A stretch of 60,085 bases of DNA from Armatimonadota bacterium (GTDB lineage Bacteria; Armatimonadota; Fimbriimonadia; Fimbriimonadales; GBS-DC): NCBI GenBank assembly GCA_023511915.1, contig JAIMAN010000010.1, positions 1-60,085 on the forward strand. The letters are read 5' to 3'. The position numbers and the translations under genes were made by a program. The notes below the pieces were generated by a model, which worked only from the letters and a program-made list of their open reading frames with translations, was not told the DNA's origin and did not search any database. Of the stretch, positions 43,431 to 52,100 are shown piece after piece. Within the stretch, counting starts at the first letter, position 1. Each line of letters starts with the position of its first letter.

Positions 43431-44722
43431 TGTCGGTCGCCCCCGAAGCGCGCCCCAAGCGTTGGTACGACGGGCTGACGGGCTATCACTGGCTGGTGCT
43501 GGTCGTCGCGTCGCTGGGATGGCTGTTTGACACGATGGATCAGTGGCTCTATGTGCTGGCGCGTCAGCCCGCGATTACCGAGCTGCTGGGTCCAGGCGCG
43601 ACGCGCGAGGAGGTGGCGCGCACTTCGGGGCTGGTGCAGATGATCTTCATCGCGGGCTGGGCGACGGGCGGCTTTTTGTTCGGGATTATCGGCGACAAGC
43701 TCGGGCGCACCCGCACGATGATGATTACCGTGCTGATGTACGCGGGCTTCACGGGGCTAAGCGCACTGGCGCAGACTTGGGAGCAGTTCGCGATTCTGCG
43801 CTTTCTGGTGGGGCTGGGGATTGGCGGCGAATTCGCGGCGGGCGCGGCGCTGGTCGCCGAGACCTTCCCTGCGCACGCCCGCCCGACCGCGCTGGGCATC
43901 ATGCAAGCCAGCTCGGCGATTGGCAACCTGCTGGCGGCGGTGATTTACCTGCTGGTAGGCGCGAACCCGAATCTCGGCTGGCGCTGGGCGTTCGCCGTCG
44001 GCTTTTTCCCTGCGCTGCTGGTGTTCATCATTCGGCTGTTTGTGCGCGAGCCTGAACGGTGGCAGCAGGCGCGTGCGATTGGCGAGAAGCTCGGCTCGTT
44101 CGCGGAGCTGTTCCGCGACCCGCGCTGGCGACGCCACACGCTAATCGGCGTCGGGCTGGCGGCGGTCGGCGTGATCGGCTTCTGGGGCATCGGCACTTGG
44201 TCGCCCGAACTGCTCAAGCAGGCGCTGAACCCCACGAACGACCCTGCGCTGAACCCGCTGGTGGAGGAGCGCAAGACCTACGCCGTGATGGTGCAGCAGG
44301 TGGGCGCGTTTTTCGGGATGCTCGGCTGGGCGATCTTGGCGCAGCGCATCGGGCGCAAGCCGACCTTCGCGCTGACCTTCGCCGCGTGCCTCGTGGTCGT
44401 GCCTGCGACCTTCTTCCTGACGACCTCGTTCGAGCGCGCGCTGCTGATGTACCCGCTGCTGGGCTTTTTCACGACCGCGCTCTTTGCGGGCTACGCGGTC
44501 TACTTCCCCGAACTGTTCCCAACGCGCCTGCGGGCGACAGGGGTCGGCTTCTGCTACAATGTCGCTCGCTACATCGCGATTGTCGGACCCTACACCTTCG
44601 GCTTGCTCACCGCGGCGTACAGCATCCAGTGGGCGGCGACGATTCTGTCGGGCGTGTTCCTGCTGGGCTTTATCGTGCTGGCGTTCGCGCCTGAGACGAA
44701 GGGGAAGCCATTACCTGAATAG
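43430..44722 (+). CDS. Major facilitator superfamily transporter
   Basis: 430 aa with twelve helices. The N-terminal half shows GWLFDTMDQWLY, the loop 2-3 motif GDKLGRTRTMM, RFLVGLGIGGEFAAGAALVAETFPAHARPTALG (helix 4 to 5), and the second half LPTRLRATGVGFCYNVARYI. This pattern is that of the sugar/aromatic-acid (SP/AAHS) type H+ symporters. The substrate cannot be fixed. One-base overlap with the upstream membrane protein. A short AF2212-like gene is convergent at its 3' end. Confidence 0.9.
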   Translation: MSVAPEARPKRWYDGLTGYHWLVLVVASLGWLFDTMDQWLYVLARQPAITELLGPGATREEVARTSGLVQMIFIAGWATGGFLFGIIGDKLGRTRTMMITVLMYAGFTGLSALAQTWEQFAILRFLVGLGIGGEFAAGAALVAETFPAHARPTALGIMQASSAIGNLLAAVIYLLVGANPNLGWRWAFAVGFFPALLVFIIRLFVREPERWQQARAIGEKLGSFAELFRDPRWRRHTLIGVGLAAVGVIGFWGIGTWSPELLKQALNPTNDPALNPLVEERKTYAVMVQQVGAFFGMLGWAILAQRIGRKPTFALTFAACLVVVPATFFLTTSFERALLMYPLLGFFTTALFAGYAVYFPELFPTRLRATGVGFCYNVARYIAIVGPYTFGLLTAAYSIQWAATILSGVFLLGFIVLAFAPETKGKPLPE

Positions 44723-44724
44723 CA

Positions 44725-44949
44725 TTAGAGACTTTCACGACGCAGTTGCTCGTCAGTGAAGACAGCATTCGTGGGATTTTGCCGAAAACGCTCAAGCATC
44801 CGCCGATAGCGCAGTCGCCGTTCCCCTGAAGACTGCGGCTGTTCAACAGGCTCTTGCAAGACAATCAGAACCCATTCCCCCGACTCCAACGGCACGGGGT
44901 GCTTGGGCACGAAGCGTTCCCCATCAAATTCGGCTCGGACGACAATCAT
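44725..44949 (-). CDS. AF2212-like (DUF104) putative antitoxin, orphan
   Basis: 74 aa. The N-terminus IVVRAEFDGERFVPKHPVPLESGEWVLIVLQEP fits the AF2212 / DUF104 family of VapB-like antitoxins, followed by a helical C-terminus that usually binds the PIN toxin (RRYRRMLERFRQ-type). No PIN-domain gene lies next to it: downstream is the convergent MFS gene and upstream nadD is divergent. It is therefore an orphan antitoxin or a domesticated regulator. TATACT at 44967-44972 (minus, preceded by GG) is the likely -10. Confidence 0.65.
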   Translation of the reverse strand: MIVVRAEFDGERFVPKHPVPLESGEWVLIVLQEPVEQPQSSGERRLRYRRMLERFRQNPTNAVFTDEQLRRESL

Positions 44950-44990
44950 GGTCTCACCGTAGGCAAGTATACCTCGATGCAGGAGGCGTA

Positions 44991-45611
44991 TTGGATTTGG
45001 CGAAATGTATATATGTGCGCATCGCGCTCTTTGGCGGTACTTTTGACCCTGTGCATTACGGGCATTTGCGTCTGGCGGAGGAGGCGCGCGAGGCGGCGGG
45101 CTTGGAACGGGTGCTGTTTGTGCCCGCGCACACCTCGCCGTTCCGCCAGCAGGAACCGATCAGCCCGCCGCGCCATCGAATCGACATGGCGCGCTTGGCA
45201 ACCGCCGACAACCCGGCTTTTGAGGTCTCGGACATCGAAATCCAGCGCGGGGGCGTCTCCTATACGGTGGACACCGTGGCGACGCTGCGCGCGCTGTACC
45301 CCGACGACGAACTATTTTTGATTCTGGGCGCGGACGCGCTGCAGGGATTTATGCACTGGGCGCGCCCCGACGCGATTGCCCACGAGTGTATCCTGCTGGT
45401 CGGCGTGCGCCCCCACTACGACCTGCAGGCGGCTCTGGAGCATCTGCCCGACGCGATTCGCGCGCGCGTGCAGCCTGTGCCGATGACCCCGCTGGACATT
45501 AGCGCACGCGACCTCCGCCAGCGCATCCGCGCAGGACGCTCCATCCGCTACCTGACCCCCCCAAATGTGATAGAATATATCCAGCAACACCGGCTGTATC
45601 TGGAGCCATAG
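44991..45611 (+). CDS. nadD: Nicotinate-nucleotide adenylyltransferase
   Basis: 206 aa. It makes deamido-NAD from nicotinate mononucleotide and ATP. Motifs: RIALFGGTFDPVHYGHLRLAEEA (HxGH), VLFVPAHTSPFR, LILGADALQGFMHWARP and the ISARDLRQRIRAGRSIRYLTPPNVIEYI ending. A TTG start at 44991 follows AGGAGG by 4 bases; a GTG at 45015 is an alternative nearer the conserved domain. It heads a tight cluster with rsfS and a TPR protein, the standard nadD-rsfS arrangement. Confidence 0.95.
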   Translation: MDLAKCIYVRIALFGGTFDPVHYGHLRLAEEAREAAGLERVLFVPAHTSPFRQQEPISPPRHRIDMARLATADNPAFEVSDIEIQRGGVSYTVDTVATLRALYPDDELFLILGADALQGFMHWARPDAIAHECILLVGVRPHYDLQAALEHLPDAIRARVQPVPMTPLDISARDLRQRIRAGRSIRYLTPPNVIEYIQQHRLYLEP

Positions 45612-45615
45612 CGAT

Positions 45616-46008
45616 ATGACAACGGAACAGAAGCGTCAATTGATTCTGGACGCCGCGGAGGACGCCAAAGCGGAGCGCGTTCGCGCGCTGGACTTACGCG
45701 GCAAGACGCTGATTGCGGACTACTTTATCGTGTGCAGCGGCACTTCGGATGTGCATATCCGCTCGGTGGCGGACAAGATTCAGGACGCCCTGCGCGCCGT
45801 CGGCGAGCGCGCCCTGCGCGTGGAGGGCTACCGCGAAGCCACTTGGGTGCTGCTGGACTACGGCGACATCGTGGTGCATATCATGCGCGAGGAGACGCGC
45901 CAGCACTACGGGCTGGAGGCGTTCTGGCAAAACGCGCCGCTGATTGAGAGCCTACGGGAGCATACAAGCGATGGGTCTCGGCAACGAGTTGGATCCGAAG
46001 CGGGATGA
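45616..46008 (+). CDS. rsfS: Ribosomal silencing factor RsfS (Iojap)
   Basis: 130 aa. It binds L14 on the 50S subunit and blocks subunit joining in starvation. Visible: DLRGKTLIADYFIVCSGTSDVHIRSVADKI, and GYREATWVLLDYGDIVVHIMREETRQHYGLEAFWQNAP. The last 18 residues extend past the usual end, because the next gene starts inside this one (38-base overlap). It lies 4 bases after nadD. Confidence 0.95.
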   Translation: MTTEQKRQLILDAAEDAKAERVRALDLRGKTLIADYFIVCSGTSDVHIRSVADKIQDALRAVGERALRVEGYREATWVLLDYGDIVVHIMREETRQHYGLEAFWQNAPLIESLREHTSDGSRQRVGSEAG

Positions 46009-46639
46009 GATCGAGCGGCTGCTGCGCATGGCGCACATCCACCAGGTGCGCGGCGAACGCGAGAAAGCCAAAACGCTGCTGCAGCAGGCGTTGGAACTGG
46101 ACGCCGAGAACGCCAGCGTGTGGGAGCTGCTGGGCGACTACCGCCGCGAGGCAGGCGACTGGCAAGGCGCGCACGACGCCTACAAACAGGCACACGAACT
46201 CGCCCCCGACAACGCCGCTATCGAACGCAAATACGCCGAAGCTGTGCTGCAACTCACCCGCCAGCAGGAGCAGTACCAGCAGTGGGAGCGCGCTATCGAG
46301 GGCAAAGGCGTCGGGGACGGCGCCACACTGACGCGCAATCCCGGACTGGCGTTCCTGCTCTCGCTGCTGATGCCCGGCGTCGGGCAACTCTATAACGGGC
46401 AGATGGTCAAGGGCGGGATTATCTTGGGGGTGATGTTCGTCTGTGTCGTGGTTTTCATGCTCACGCCGGGCGGGAGCGACTTCGTTTACAACCTGCTGGC
46501 GTACTTGGTGAACCCCGCGCGGGTGCGCGGCACGATGAGCAGCACGCAGCTACTGACCGCAGTCGTGATGTTTGTCGTCTGGGTGTATGCGTTTATTGAC
46601 GCGCCGCTGAGCGCAGCGGCGCGTAACCGACTGGTATAA
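45971..46639 (+). CDS. TPR protein with C-terminal membrane domain
   Basis: 222 aa. The N-terminal half holds two to three tetratricopeptide repeats (RMAHIHQVRGEREKAKTLLQQALELDAENASVW, LLGDYRREAGDWQGAHDAYKQAHELAPDN). The C-terminal half has a TM2-like segment (NPGLAFLLSLLMPGVGQLYNGQMVKGGIILGV), then two more helices. Proteins of this plan probably anchor a protein-binding TPR to the membrane; function unknown. ATG 45971 lies within rsfS. Confidence 0.78.
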   Translation: MGLGNELDPKRDEIERLLRMAHIHQVRGEREKAKTLLQQALELDAENASVWELLGDYRREAGDWQGAHDAYKQAHELAPDNAAIERKYAEAVLQLTRQQEQYQQWERAIEGKGVGDGATLTRNPGLAFLLSLLMPGVGQLYNGQMVKGGIILGVMFVCVVVFMLTPGGSDFVYNLLAYLVNPARVRGTMSSTQLLTAVVMFVVWVYAFIDAPLSAAARNRLV

Positions 46640-46670
46640 TACCGACCTCGCCAGCAGAGTTCATCGTTGC

Positions 46671-46766
46671 CCCCCTCCTTCAGGTTCCCCCCGCTTCGCG
46701 AGGGGAACCGCGAGAGGCGCGCCTACTCGGTTCCCCCTGCGTGCATGGGGAACCTTAAGGAGGGGG
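46671..46766. repeat. 96-bp nested palindromic element
   Basis: A 20-bp outer inverted repeat (46671-46690 and 46747-46766, 19 of 20 matching) encloses two smaller hairpins with GGTTCCCC/GGGGAACC arms (46683-46709 and 46729-46754). It lies between the convergent TPR and E2 genes. The structure suggests a small non-autonomous mobile repeat or an unusually complex bidirectional terminator. Confidence 0.7.
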
Positions 46767-46779
46767 TTCTGAGACAGGC

Positions 46780-47946
46780 TCACGCCATCCCGCGCTCGAC
46801 CAGCGACTCGGCGTTTTCGAGGTTTGCGGCGACGGCGTTGAGAAACTCCGCGCCGCCCACACCGTTAATCAGCCGATGGTCAAAGGTCAGCACCAAGTTC
46901 ACATGCGGGACGCCATCGACGGGGAACGCCTCGCCCGCGAACAGGATTGCCGCCGCAGGCGAGACCAGCACAGGGATGGCGTCCACCATCTGAAACCCGC
47001 CCATGTAGGTCAGCAGCAGTTGGACGCTGGCGTCCGCTTGGTCTTCACCCGCGCGCGCCTTGCGGATTTGCGCCTGCAGCGTGCGCACAAAGCTCACAAA
47101 GTCCAGCGCGGAGGCGTTTTTGACCAGCGCGGTCACCAGCTCGTCGCCTGGGCGCGCTACCGCAATCCCCAGATTCACATGCGGGTACTGGCGCAGGGTC
47201 TCCTCGCCGACCAGTTGCGAGCGGAACTTGGGGTGCTGCAGGGTCGCTTGCGCGGCGCAGTAGGCGAACACCGCGAACTCGGACGGCTGCACGGGCGCGT
47301 TCGGGTTGGACTTGAGTTGCGCGACGACGCGCTGCACAGCGTCCCAGCGCGCGGGTCGGCGCAAAGTCGCAGGCACGACCAGCTGCGTGCTGCGCTTGAG
47401 GCGGTAGATGAAGGTGCGCTGCTGGGGCGGCAGCGGGTAGTCTACATACTCTGCCGCGCCGTCGCCTGTGCGCCCGGCGAGGTAGGCGTCGATGTCTTCG
47501 GGCATCAGCTTGTTGCCCGATGCGGCGGGGATACGGCGCAGCTCCTCTTCCGAGACGCCTTTTTGTCGGGCGTAGGCGCGCGTGCGCGGCGGAATGACCA
47601 GCTCCAACCGTGCGCCGACCGCGACTGGCTCACGCGCGGGCGCGGGACTGGGCGCAGGCGCGGCAGGCGCGGCAGGCGCGGCGGGCGGCGCGACCTCCAC
47701 GGCACCTTCCACCTCCATACGGGCAATCGGCGCGCCAATCGGCAAAATGTCGCCCTCTTTGGCTAACCACTCCACAATCACGCCCGCATAAGGGCTTTCG
47801 ACTTCCACATTCGCCTTGTCGGTCTCCATTTCGTAGATATGCTCGTCGCGCGCGACGCGCTCGCCTGGCTGCTTCAAAAAGCGCATCACGCGCACTTCCT
47901 GCAAGCCTTCGCCTAACTGGGGTACGATAACCTCTACAATCGCCAT
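46780..47946 (-). CDS. Lipoyl-dependent acyltransferase E2 component with Asp-to-Asn change
   Basis: 388 aa. Residues 1-78 are a lipoyl domain with ETDKAN (lipoyl-Lys near 44). An Ala/Pro linker follows, then a peripheral subunit-binding domain (PPRTRAYARQKGVSEEELRRIPAASGNKLMPEDIDAYLA) and a CoA acyltransferase domain. The active-site signature, normally DHRxxDG, reads DHRLING: the His is kept but Asp is replaced by Asn. It should belong to a 2-oxo acid dehydrogenase complex, but no E1 or E3 is adjacent. The transhydrogenase at 52447 is not E3. ATG 47946 has GTAGGAGGCG upstream and TACACT (47971-47976) as -10. Confidence 0.88.
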   Translation of the reverse strand: MAIVEVIVPQLGEGLQEVRVMRFLKQPGERVARDEHIYEMETDKANVEVESPYAGVIVEWLAKEGDILPIGAPIARMEVEGAVEVAPPAAPAAPAAPAPSPAPAREPVAVGARLELVIPPRTRAYARQKGVSEEELRRIPAASGNKLMPEDIDAYLAGRTGDGAAEYVDYPLPPQQRTFIYRLKRSTQLVVPATLRRPARWDAVQRVVAQLKSNPNAPVQPSEFAVFAYCAAQATLQHPKFRSQLVGEETLRQYPHVNLGIAVARPGDELVTALVKNASALDFVSFVRTLQAQIRKARAGEDQADASVQLLLTYMGGFQMVDAIPVLVSPAAAILFAGEAFPVDGVPHVNLVLTFDHRLINGVGGAEFLNAVAANLENAESLVERGMA

Positions 47947-47970
47947 CGATAACGCCTCCTACGGGAACAG

Positions 47971-47994
47971 AGTGTACCCGTTTTCGGGTATAGT
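47971..47994. promoter_or_regulatory. Divergent promoters between E2 and the DUF2092-like gene
   Basis: TACACT on the minus strand (47971-47976, preceded by GGG) serves the E2 gene. TATAGT on the plus strand (47989-47994, preceded by GGG) serves the gene starting at 48017. Confidence 0.5.
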
Positions 47995-48016
47995 TCAGTA
48001 TACGGAGACGAGAACG

Positions 48017-48805
48017 ATGCGAACTCTATGGATGGCAGTGGTGATTGTGGCAGCGACGGCGGTCGGCTTTGCGCAGCAGGATGCGAAAGCGTTCCTCAAG
48101 CAGGTGCAGCAGAAGTACCGCAACGCGAAGTCGTGGGAAATCAGTATCGACATCTCTGCCGAGCTGAACTTCGGCGGCAACTCGCAGAAGCAGCAGTCCA
48201 GCTCGACGATTGCGATGCAGCGTCCGAATCGCGTCGCGGCGAAGGTGGGCGCGAGCGGTTTCAGCCCCGCGCGCGAGGTCTACTCCGACGGCAAGACGGT
48301 CTTTGTGTATGTGCCCAGCGCGAAGCAATACATGAAGCAGCCTGCGCCGTCTGACCTCAAGGGCGCGAACGCGGGGCTGCTGGGCGAGGCGGGCATGCTG
48401 ATGGGCATCGCCGAGCAAGATTTAGACCAGCTGGGTCCGAATGCCAAGATTCAGTTTCGCGGCACGCAGACCGTCGGGGGCAAACAGACGCGAATTGTGG
48501 AAATCACCGACACACAGGGCAACGCCTCAGTTAACTTGAAGCTCTTCATCGGCGCGCAAGATCGCCTGATTTACCGCGTGGAGCTGAACCAGACCGCGCG
48601 TCCGCAGCAGGGCGGTCAAGGCGGCGGTCAGGCGCAGCCGCAGTCGTCGATGAAGGTGGTCGCCACGATGCGCTACATCAGCTTCGATAAGCCCATTCCC
48701 GCGTCGCGATTCCGCTTCACTCCGCCCAAAGACGCGAAGGAGATTCAACCGCCCCAGCAGGGTCAGCCGATGACCCCGCCGCAACCGCCTAGGCGCGGGC
48801 GGTAA
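48017..48805 (+). CDS. Periplasmic DUF2092/LolA-like protein
   Basis: 262 aa with signal peptide (TLWMAVVIVAATAVGFAQ). The body matches the LolA-like DUF2092 fold: KAFLKQVQQKYRNAKSWEISIDISAELNF, a MQRPNRVAAKV strand, and REVYSDGKTVFVYVPSAKQYMKQPAP. A Gln/Gly/Pro-rich insert (about 203-217) and a Pro-rich end are low complexity. Members bind hydrophobic ligands or lipoproteins; the actual ligand is unknown. ATG 48017 is chosen because it begins the signal peptide; longer in-frame starts precede the promoter. Confidence 0.78.
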   Translation: MRTLWMAVVIVAATAVGFAQQDAKAFLKQVQQKYRNAKSWEISIDISAELNFGGNSQKQQSSSTIAMQRPNRVAAKVGASGFSPAREVYSDGKTVFVYVPSAKQYMKQPAPSDLKGANAGLLGEAGMLMGIAEQDLDQLGPNAKIQFRGTQTVGGKQTRIVEITDTQGNASVNLKLFIGAQDRLIYRVELNQTARPQQGGQGGGQAQPQSSMKVVATMRYISFDKPIPASRFRFTPPKDAKEIQPPQQGQPMTPPQPPRRGR

Positions 48806-48838
48806 TCAGTGCCCAAGCGTTGAGAGGTTGCGCCCCAA

Positions 48839-48860
48839 CCCTCCCCGCCTGCGGGGAGGG
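48839..48860. repeat. Short palindrome, family A
   Basis: CCCTCCCCGC (48839-48848) and GCGGGGAGGG (48851-48860). A similar palindrome is at 57963-57986, so this is a repeated element. It is first in the gene-free stretch 48806-49180, which is almost entirely palindromes. Confidence 0.65.
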
Positions 48861-48919
48861 ACTTCCCTGACGAGGGTACATCGCTTGAGTTCGCTGTGTG
48901 CAGGGATCGCACGCTTTTT

Positions 48920-48960
48920 GCCCTCACCCCCAGCCCCTCTCCCACAGCGTGGGAGAGGGG
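48920..48960. repeat. Palindromic repeat, second copy of the carB element
   Basis: Shares GCCCTCACCCCCAGCC and CTCTCCCACAG, then GTGGGAGAGGGG, with the reverse complement of the element inside carB (13484-13531). It has lost the outer right arm. A degenerate third copy may lie at 49041-49062. Confidence 0.7.
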
Positions 48961-48980
48961 AGCCGCGCGCAGACCTATTT

Positions 48981-49032
48981 GGAGTGCTGAAGCGTCAGCT
49001 TCAGCGTGGGCGGAAGCTTCGCTTCCGCACTC
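48981..49032. repeat. Composite 52-bp palindrome
   Basis: Outer arms GGAGTGC (48981-48987) and GCACTCC (49026-49032) enclose two hairpins, TGAAGC/GCTTCA and GGAAGC/GCTTCC. It forms a cruciform-like composite unit in the 48806-49180 gap. Confidence 0.6.
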
Positions 49033-49064
49033 CACATCCCCCCTCGCCCACGCTGTCGGCAAGG

Positions 49065-49089
49065 GGTGTAGGGGCGCACGGCGGTGCGC
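49065..49089 (+). repeat. 25-bp dispersed repeat, copy 1
   Basis: GTGTAGGGGCGCACGGCGG followed by TGCGCC, containing GGCGCAC/GTGCGCC. It recurs with one mismatch at 60061-60085. Confidence 0.65.
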
Positions 49090-49094
49090 CCTGA

Positions 49095-49132
49095 TGCGCG
49101 TTCTCCCCCGCCCGCCTGCGGGGGAGAACGCG
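49095..49132. repeat. Perfect 16-bp stem palindrome
   Basis: GCGCGTTCTCCCCCGC (49095-49110) and its exact reverse complement (49117-49132), 6-base loop. It lies 48 bases before the Tricorn gene start and would form a very stable hairpin in its leader if transcription begins upstream. Confidence 0.65.
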
Positions 49133-49180
49133 CAGTCGGTATTACAGGAACACACGCCGCTTTGGGGAATCTAACGCAGT

Positions 49181-52100
49181 ATGCTTATGAATCGCGTTGT
49201 TGGTGTGCTGTTCGGTCTCTGTGGAGTGTTGCTGATTGCCTTCGCGCAGTTGCCCGCGCCTGCCCCGCAGCCGATTGTCGGCGCGCGGATGCCCGCGCTT
49301 AGCCCCGACGGTAGTCAGATTGCGTTTGTGTATCGCGGCGATATTTGGGTCGCGCCCAGCGCGGGCGGTCGCGCGATGCCCATCACGCGCCATGTCGCCT
49401 ACGACGCCTACCCGCTCTGGTCGCCCGACGGCAAGTGGCTCGCGTTCGGCAGCGTGCGCAACGGCAACTGGGATGTGTTTGCGATTCCCGTTGAGGGCGG
49501 CGCGCCCGTGCAACTGACCTTCCACGCGCAGGCGGAAATCCCCAGCAGCTGGAGCCGCGACGGACGGTTCCTCTACTACAGCGCGTCCTACGACTCGAAC
49601 AACCCCGCGCTTATCGAGCTGGAGGTCGCCACAGGCAGGTTCCGCCGTGTGGTGGAGGACTATGTGTCGCTGTCGGGACCGCAGATCGCGCCCGACGGCA
49701 AGACGCTGGCGTATGGGCGGTACGGCTTCCCGTGGTGGCGTCCGCGCTACACAGGCTCCGCCGCGATGCAGGTGTGGCTGTACGACATGCAATCGGGCGC
49801 GCGGCGTGCGCTTACCCGCGATGCGAATCAGCACCTGTGGACGCAGTGGCTGCCCGACGGGCGCACGCTGCTGACCGTGACCATCGGCGAGAAGACGCCC
49901 GACTCGCCGCGCTTGGGCGAGCGGCTGCCCGTGTTCCAAGACAACGCGCGGCGCACGCCCAACCTGTGGACGATTGACCTCAACGGGCGCAAGCGGCAGC
50001 TCACGCAGTTCGTGGGTGGGGCGGTGCGCTTCCCGACCGTCGCCGCCAACACGGGCGACATCGCCTTCGAGTACGAGGGACACCTGTACCTGCTCAAGGC
50101 GGGTCAACGCCAGCCCCAGAAACTCAGCTTCGTCGCCGCGCAGGACGACGCGCAGACCACCCGCCAGCGCGAACTGCTTGCCAGCGGCGTCGAAGAAGCC
50201 GAACCCTCCCCCGACGGCAAACAGTACGCCTTCCGCATCCGCGGCGACATCTGGCTTATTGACATCGAGAAGCCGAAAGCGACGCCTGACAAGCGCAACG
50301 CCGAGTTCGCCCGCCAACTCACTGACTGGGTGGGCGACGACTCCGACTTCGTGTGGGCAAAGGACGGCAAGACGCTCTACTTCACCTCCGACCGCAACTA
50401 TCACCAGCAGCTCTACGCGCTGGATGTGGCGACGCTGCAGGTGCGGCGGCTGTTTGACCGCCCCGCCGATGTGTCGCGCCTGAAGCGTTCGCCCGACGGC
50501 AAGCAGTTGGGCTTCTGGGTCTCTGGCTCGGATGGCGGGCTGTTCGTGCTGAACTTGGAGACGGGCGAGGCGAGGAAGGTGCTGCACGAGCCAGGCACGC
50601 ACTGGTACGGGCTGGGCGGGGGCGATTTCGCGTGGTCGCCCGATATGCGCTGGCTGTGCGTGCAGCGGCGCGCCCCCTACGGCGCGTGGAACCTGTGGAT
50701 CCTGCCCGCCGACGGCAGCGGCGAACCCGTCAACATCACGCGCCAGAACGCCTTCCACAACCAGCCCGCATGGTCAGCCGACGGCAAGTACCTCTACTTT
50801 TTCAGCACCCGCGCGGGCAACGCCCTGTACGCCATTCCGCTCACGCGCGAGACCGCCCGCCGCGACGACAAGGACATCCAGTTCGAAAAGCCCAAAGACG
50901 ACCAGCCGCTGGAGGTGCGCATCGACTTCGAGGACATCGACCGCCGCATCCGCCGCTGGAACGCGCAGCCCCCGCAGGGCGACCTGACAGCCGCCAGCGA
51001 CGGCAAGATTTACTACCTCTCGGAGGGCGACATCTGGCAGGTCGCTTATGACGGCAGCGAGAGTAGGCGGCTCACCACAGGCGGCGGGCACGGCGCGCTG
51101 CGCGTCTCGACGGACGCCAAACGGCTCTATTACATCCGCAACGGGGAGCTGTATGTGATGCGCTTGGACGCCAACAACCGCGTCGACAAGGTGGAGTTCA
51201 AGGCGGACTACGAGTTCGACGCGCAGGCGCAGCGCGCGGCGGCGTTCGTGCAGTTCTGGCGGGCGTATGAGCGCGGGTTCTACGACCCGTCGTTTCACGG
51301 GCGCGACTGGGCGGCAGTTCGCGAGCGGTATCGCCCCTTGCTGGCGGGCGTCGGCGTGCCCGAGGAGTTCGGGATCGTGCTGTCGATGATGGTCGGCGAG
51401 TTGGAAGGCTCGCACACGGAGGTCTCCCCGCGCTCCAGCGCGACCACGCGCAGTCCCAGCACGCCGCATCTCGGGTTCACCATCGACTACAGCCATCGCG
51501 GACTCGGACTGAAGGTCGCCGCCGTGCCCGAAGGCTCGCCCGCGTCGTTCCCCGAAACGCGCATTCAGCCTGGCGAGTATGTGCTGAAAATCAACGGCGA
51601 ACCCGTACAGGCGAACCAGAAGCTCTGGCAACTCATCAACGACAAGGGCGACCGCACCTTCGAGTTTCTGGTGAACAGCGCGCCTGTGGAAGAGGGCGCG
51701 CGCACCGTGCGCTACAAGCCGCTCAGCGGCGGCGAGTGGAGCGAGCTGCACTACCAGAACCGCGTTAACCGCCTGCGCAGGCTCGTCGAGGAGCGCACGA
51801 ACGGACAGGTCGGCTATGTGCATATCGCGGCGATGGGCGGCGGCGACCGCGAACGCTTCGAACGCGAGTTCTACGAGTACGCGCAGGGCAAACGAGCGAT
51901 GATCATCGATGTGCGCTTCAACGGCGGGGGCAACATCGCCGACACGCTGGTCGATTGGCTGGAGCGCAAGCCGTATGCCTACTATGTGCCGCGCGATGGG
52001 CTGCCCGCTGTCGGTCCCCCGAACGCGCTCGATATGCCTATGGTCGTGCTGATGAACGAGCGCAGCCTCTCCAACGGCGAGATGTTCCCCTACGCCATGC

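Noticed and set aside
46633-46640. GGTATAAT at the end of the TPR gene
   Set aside because: Matches the -10 consensus but no gene or RNA candidate follows on the plus strand; the nested palindrome and a convergent gene come next.
48839-49132. CRISPR array
   Set aside because: The repeats are palindromes of different sequence with irregular spacing, not direct repeats separated by unique spacers.
49142-50758. 538-aa open frame opposite the Tricorn gene
   Set aside because: No domain motifs, and the overlapping Tricorn homologue explains the whole region.
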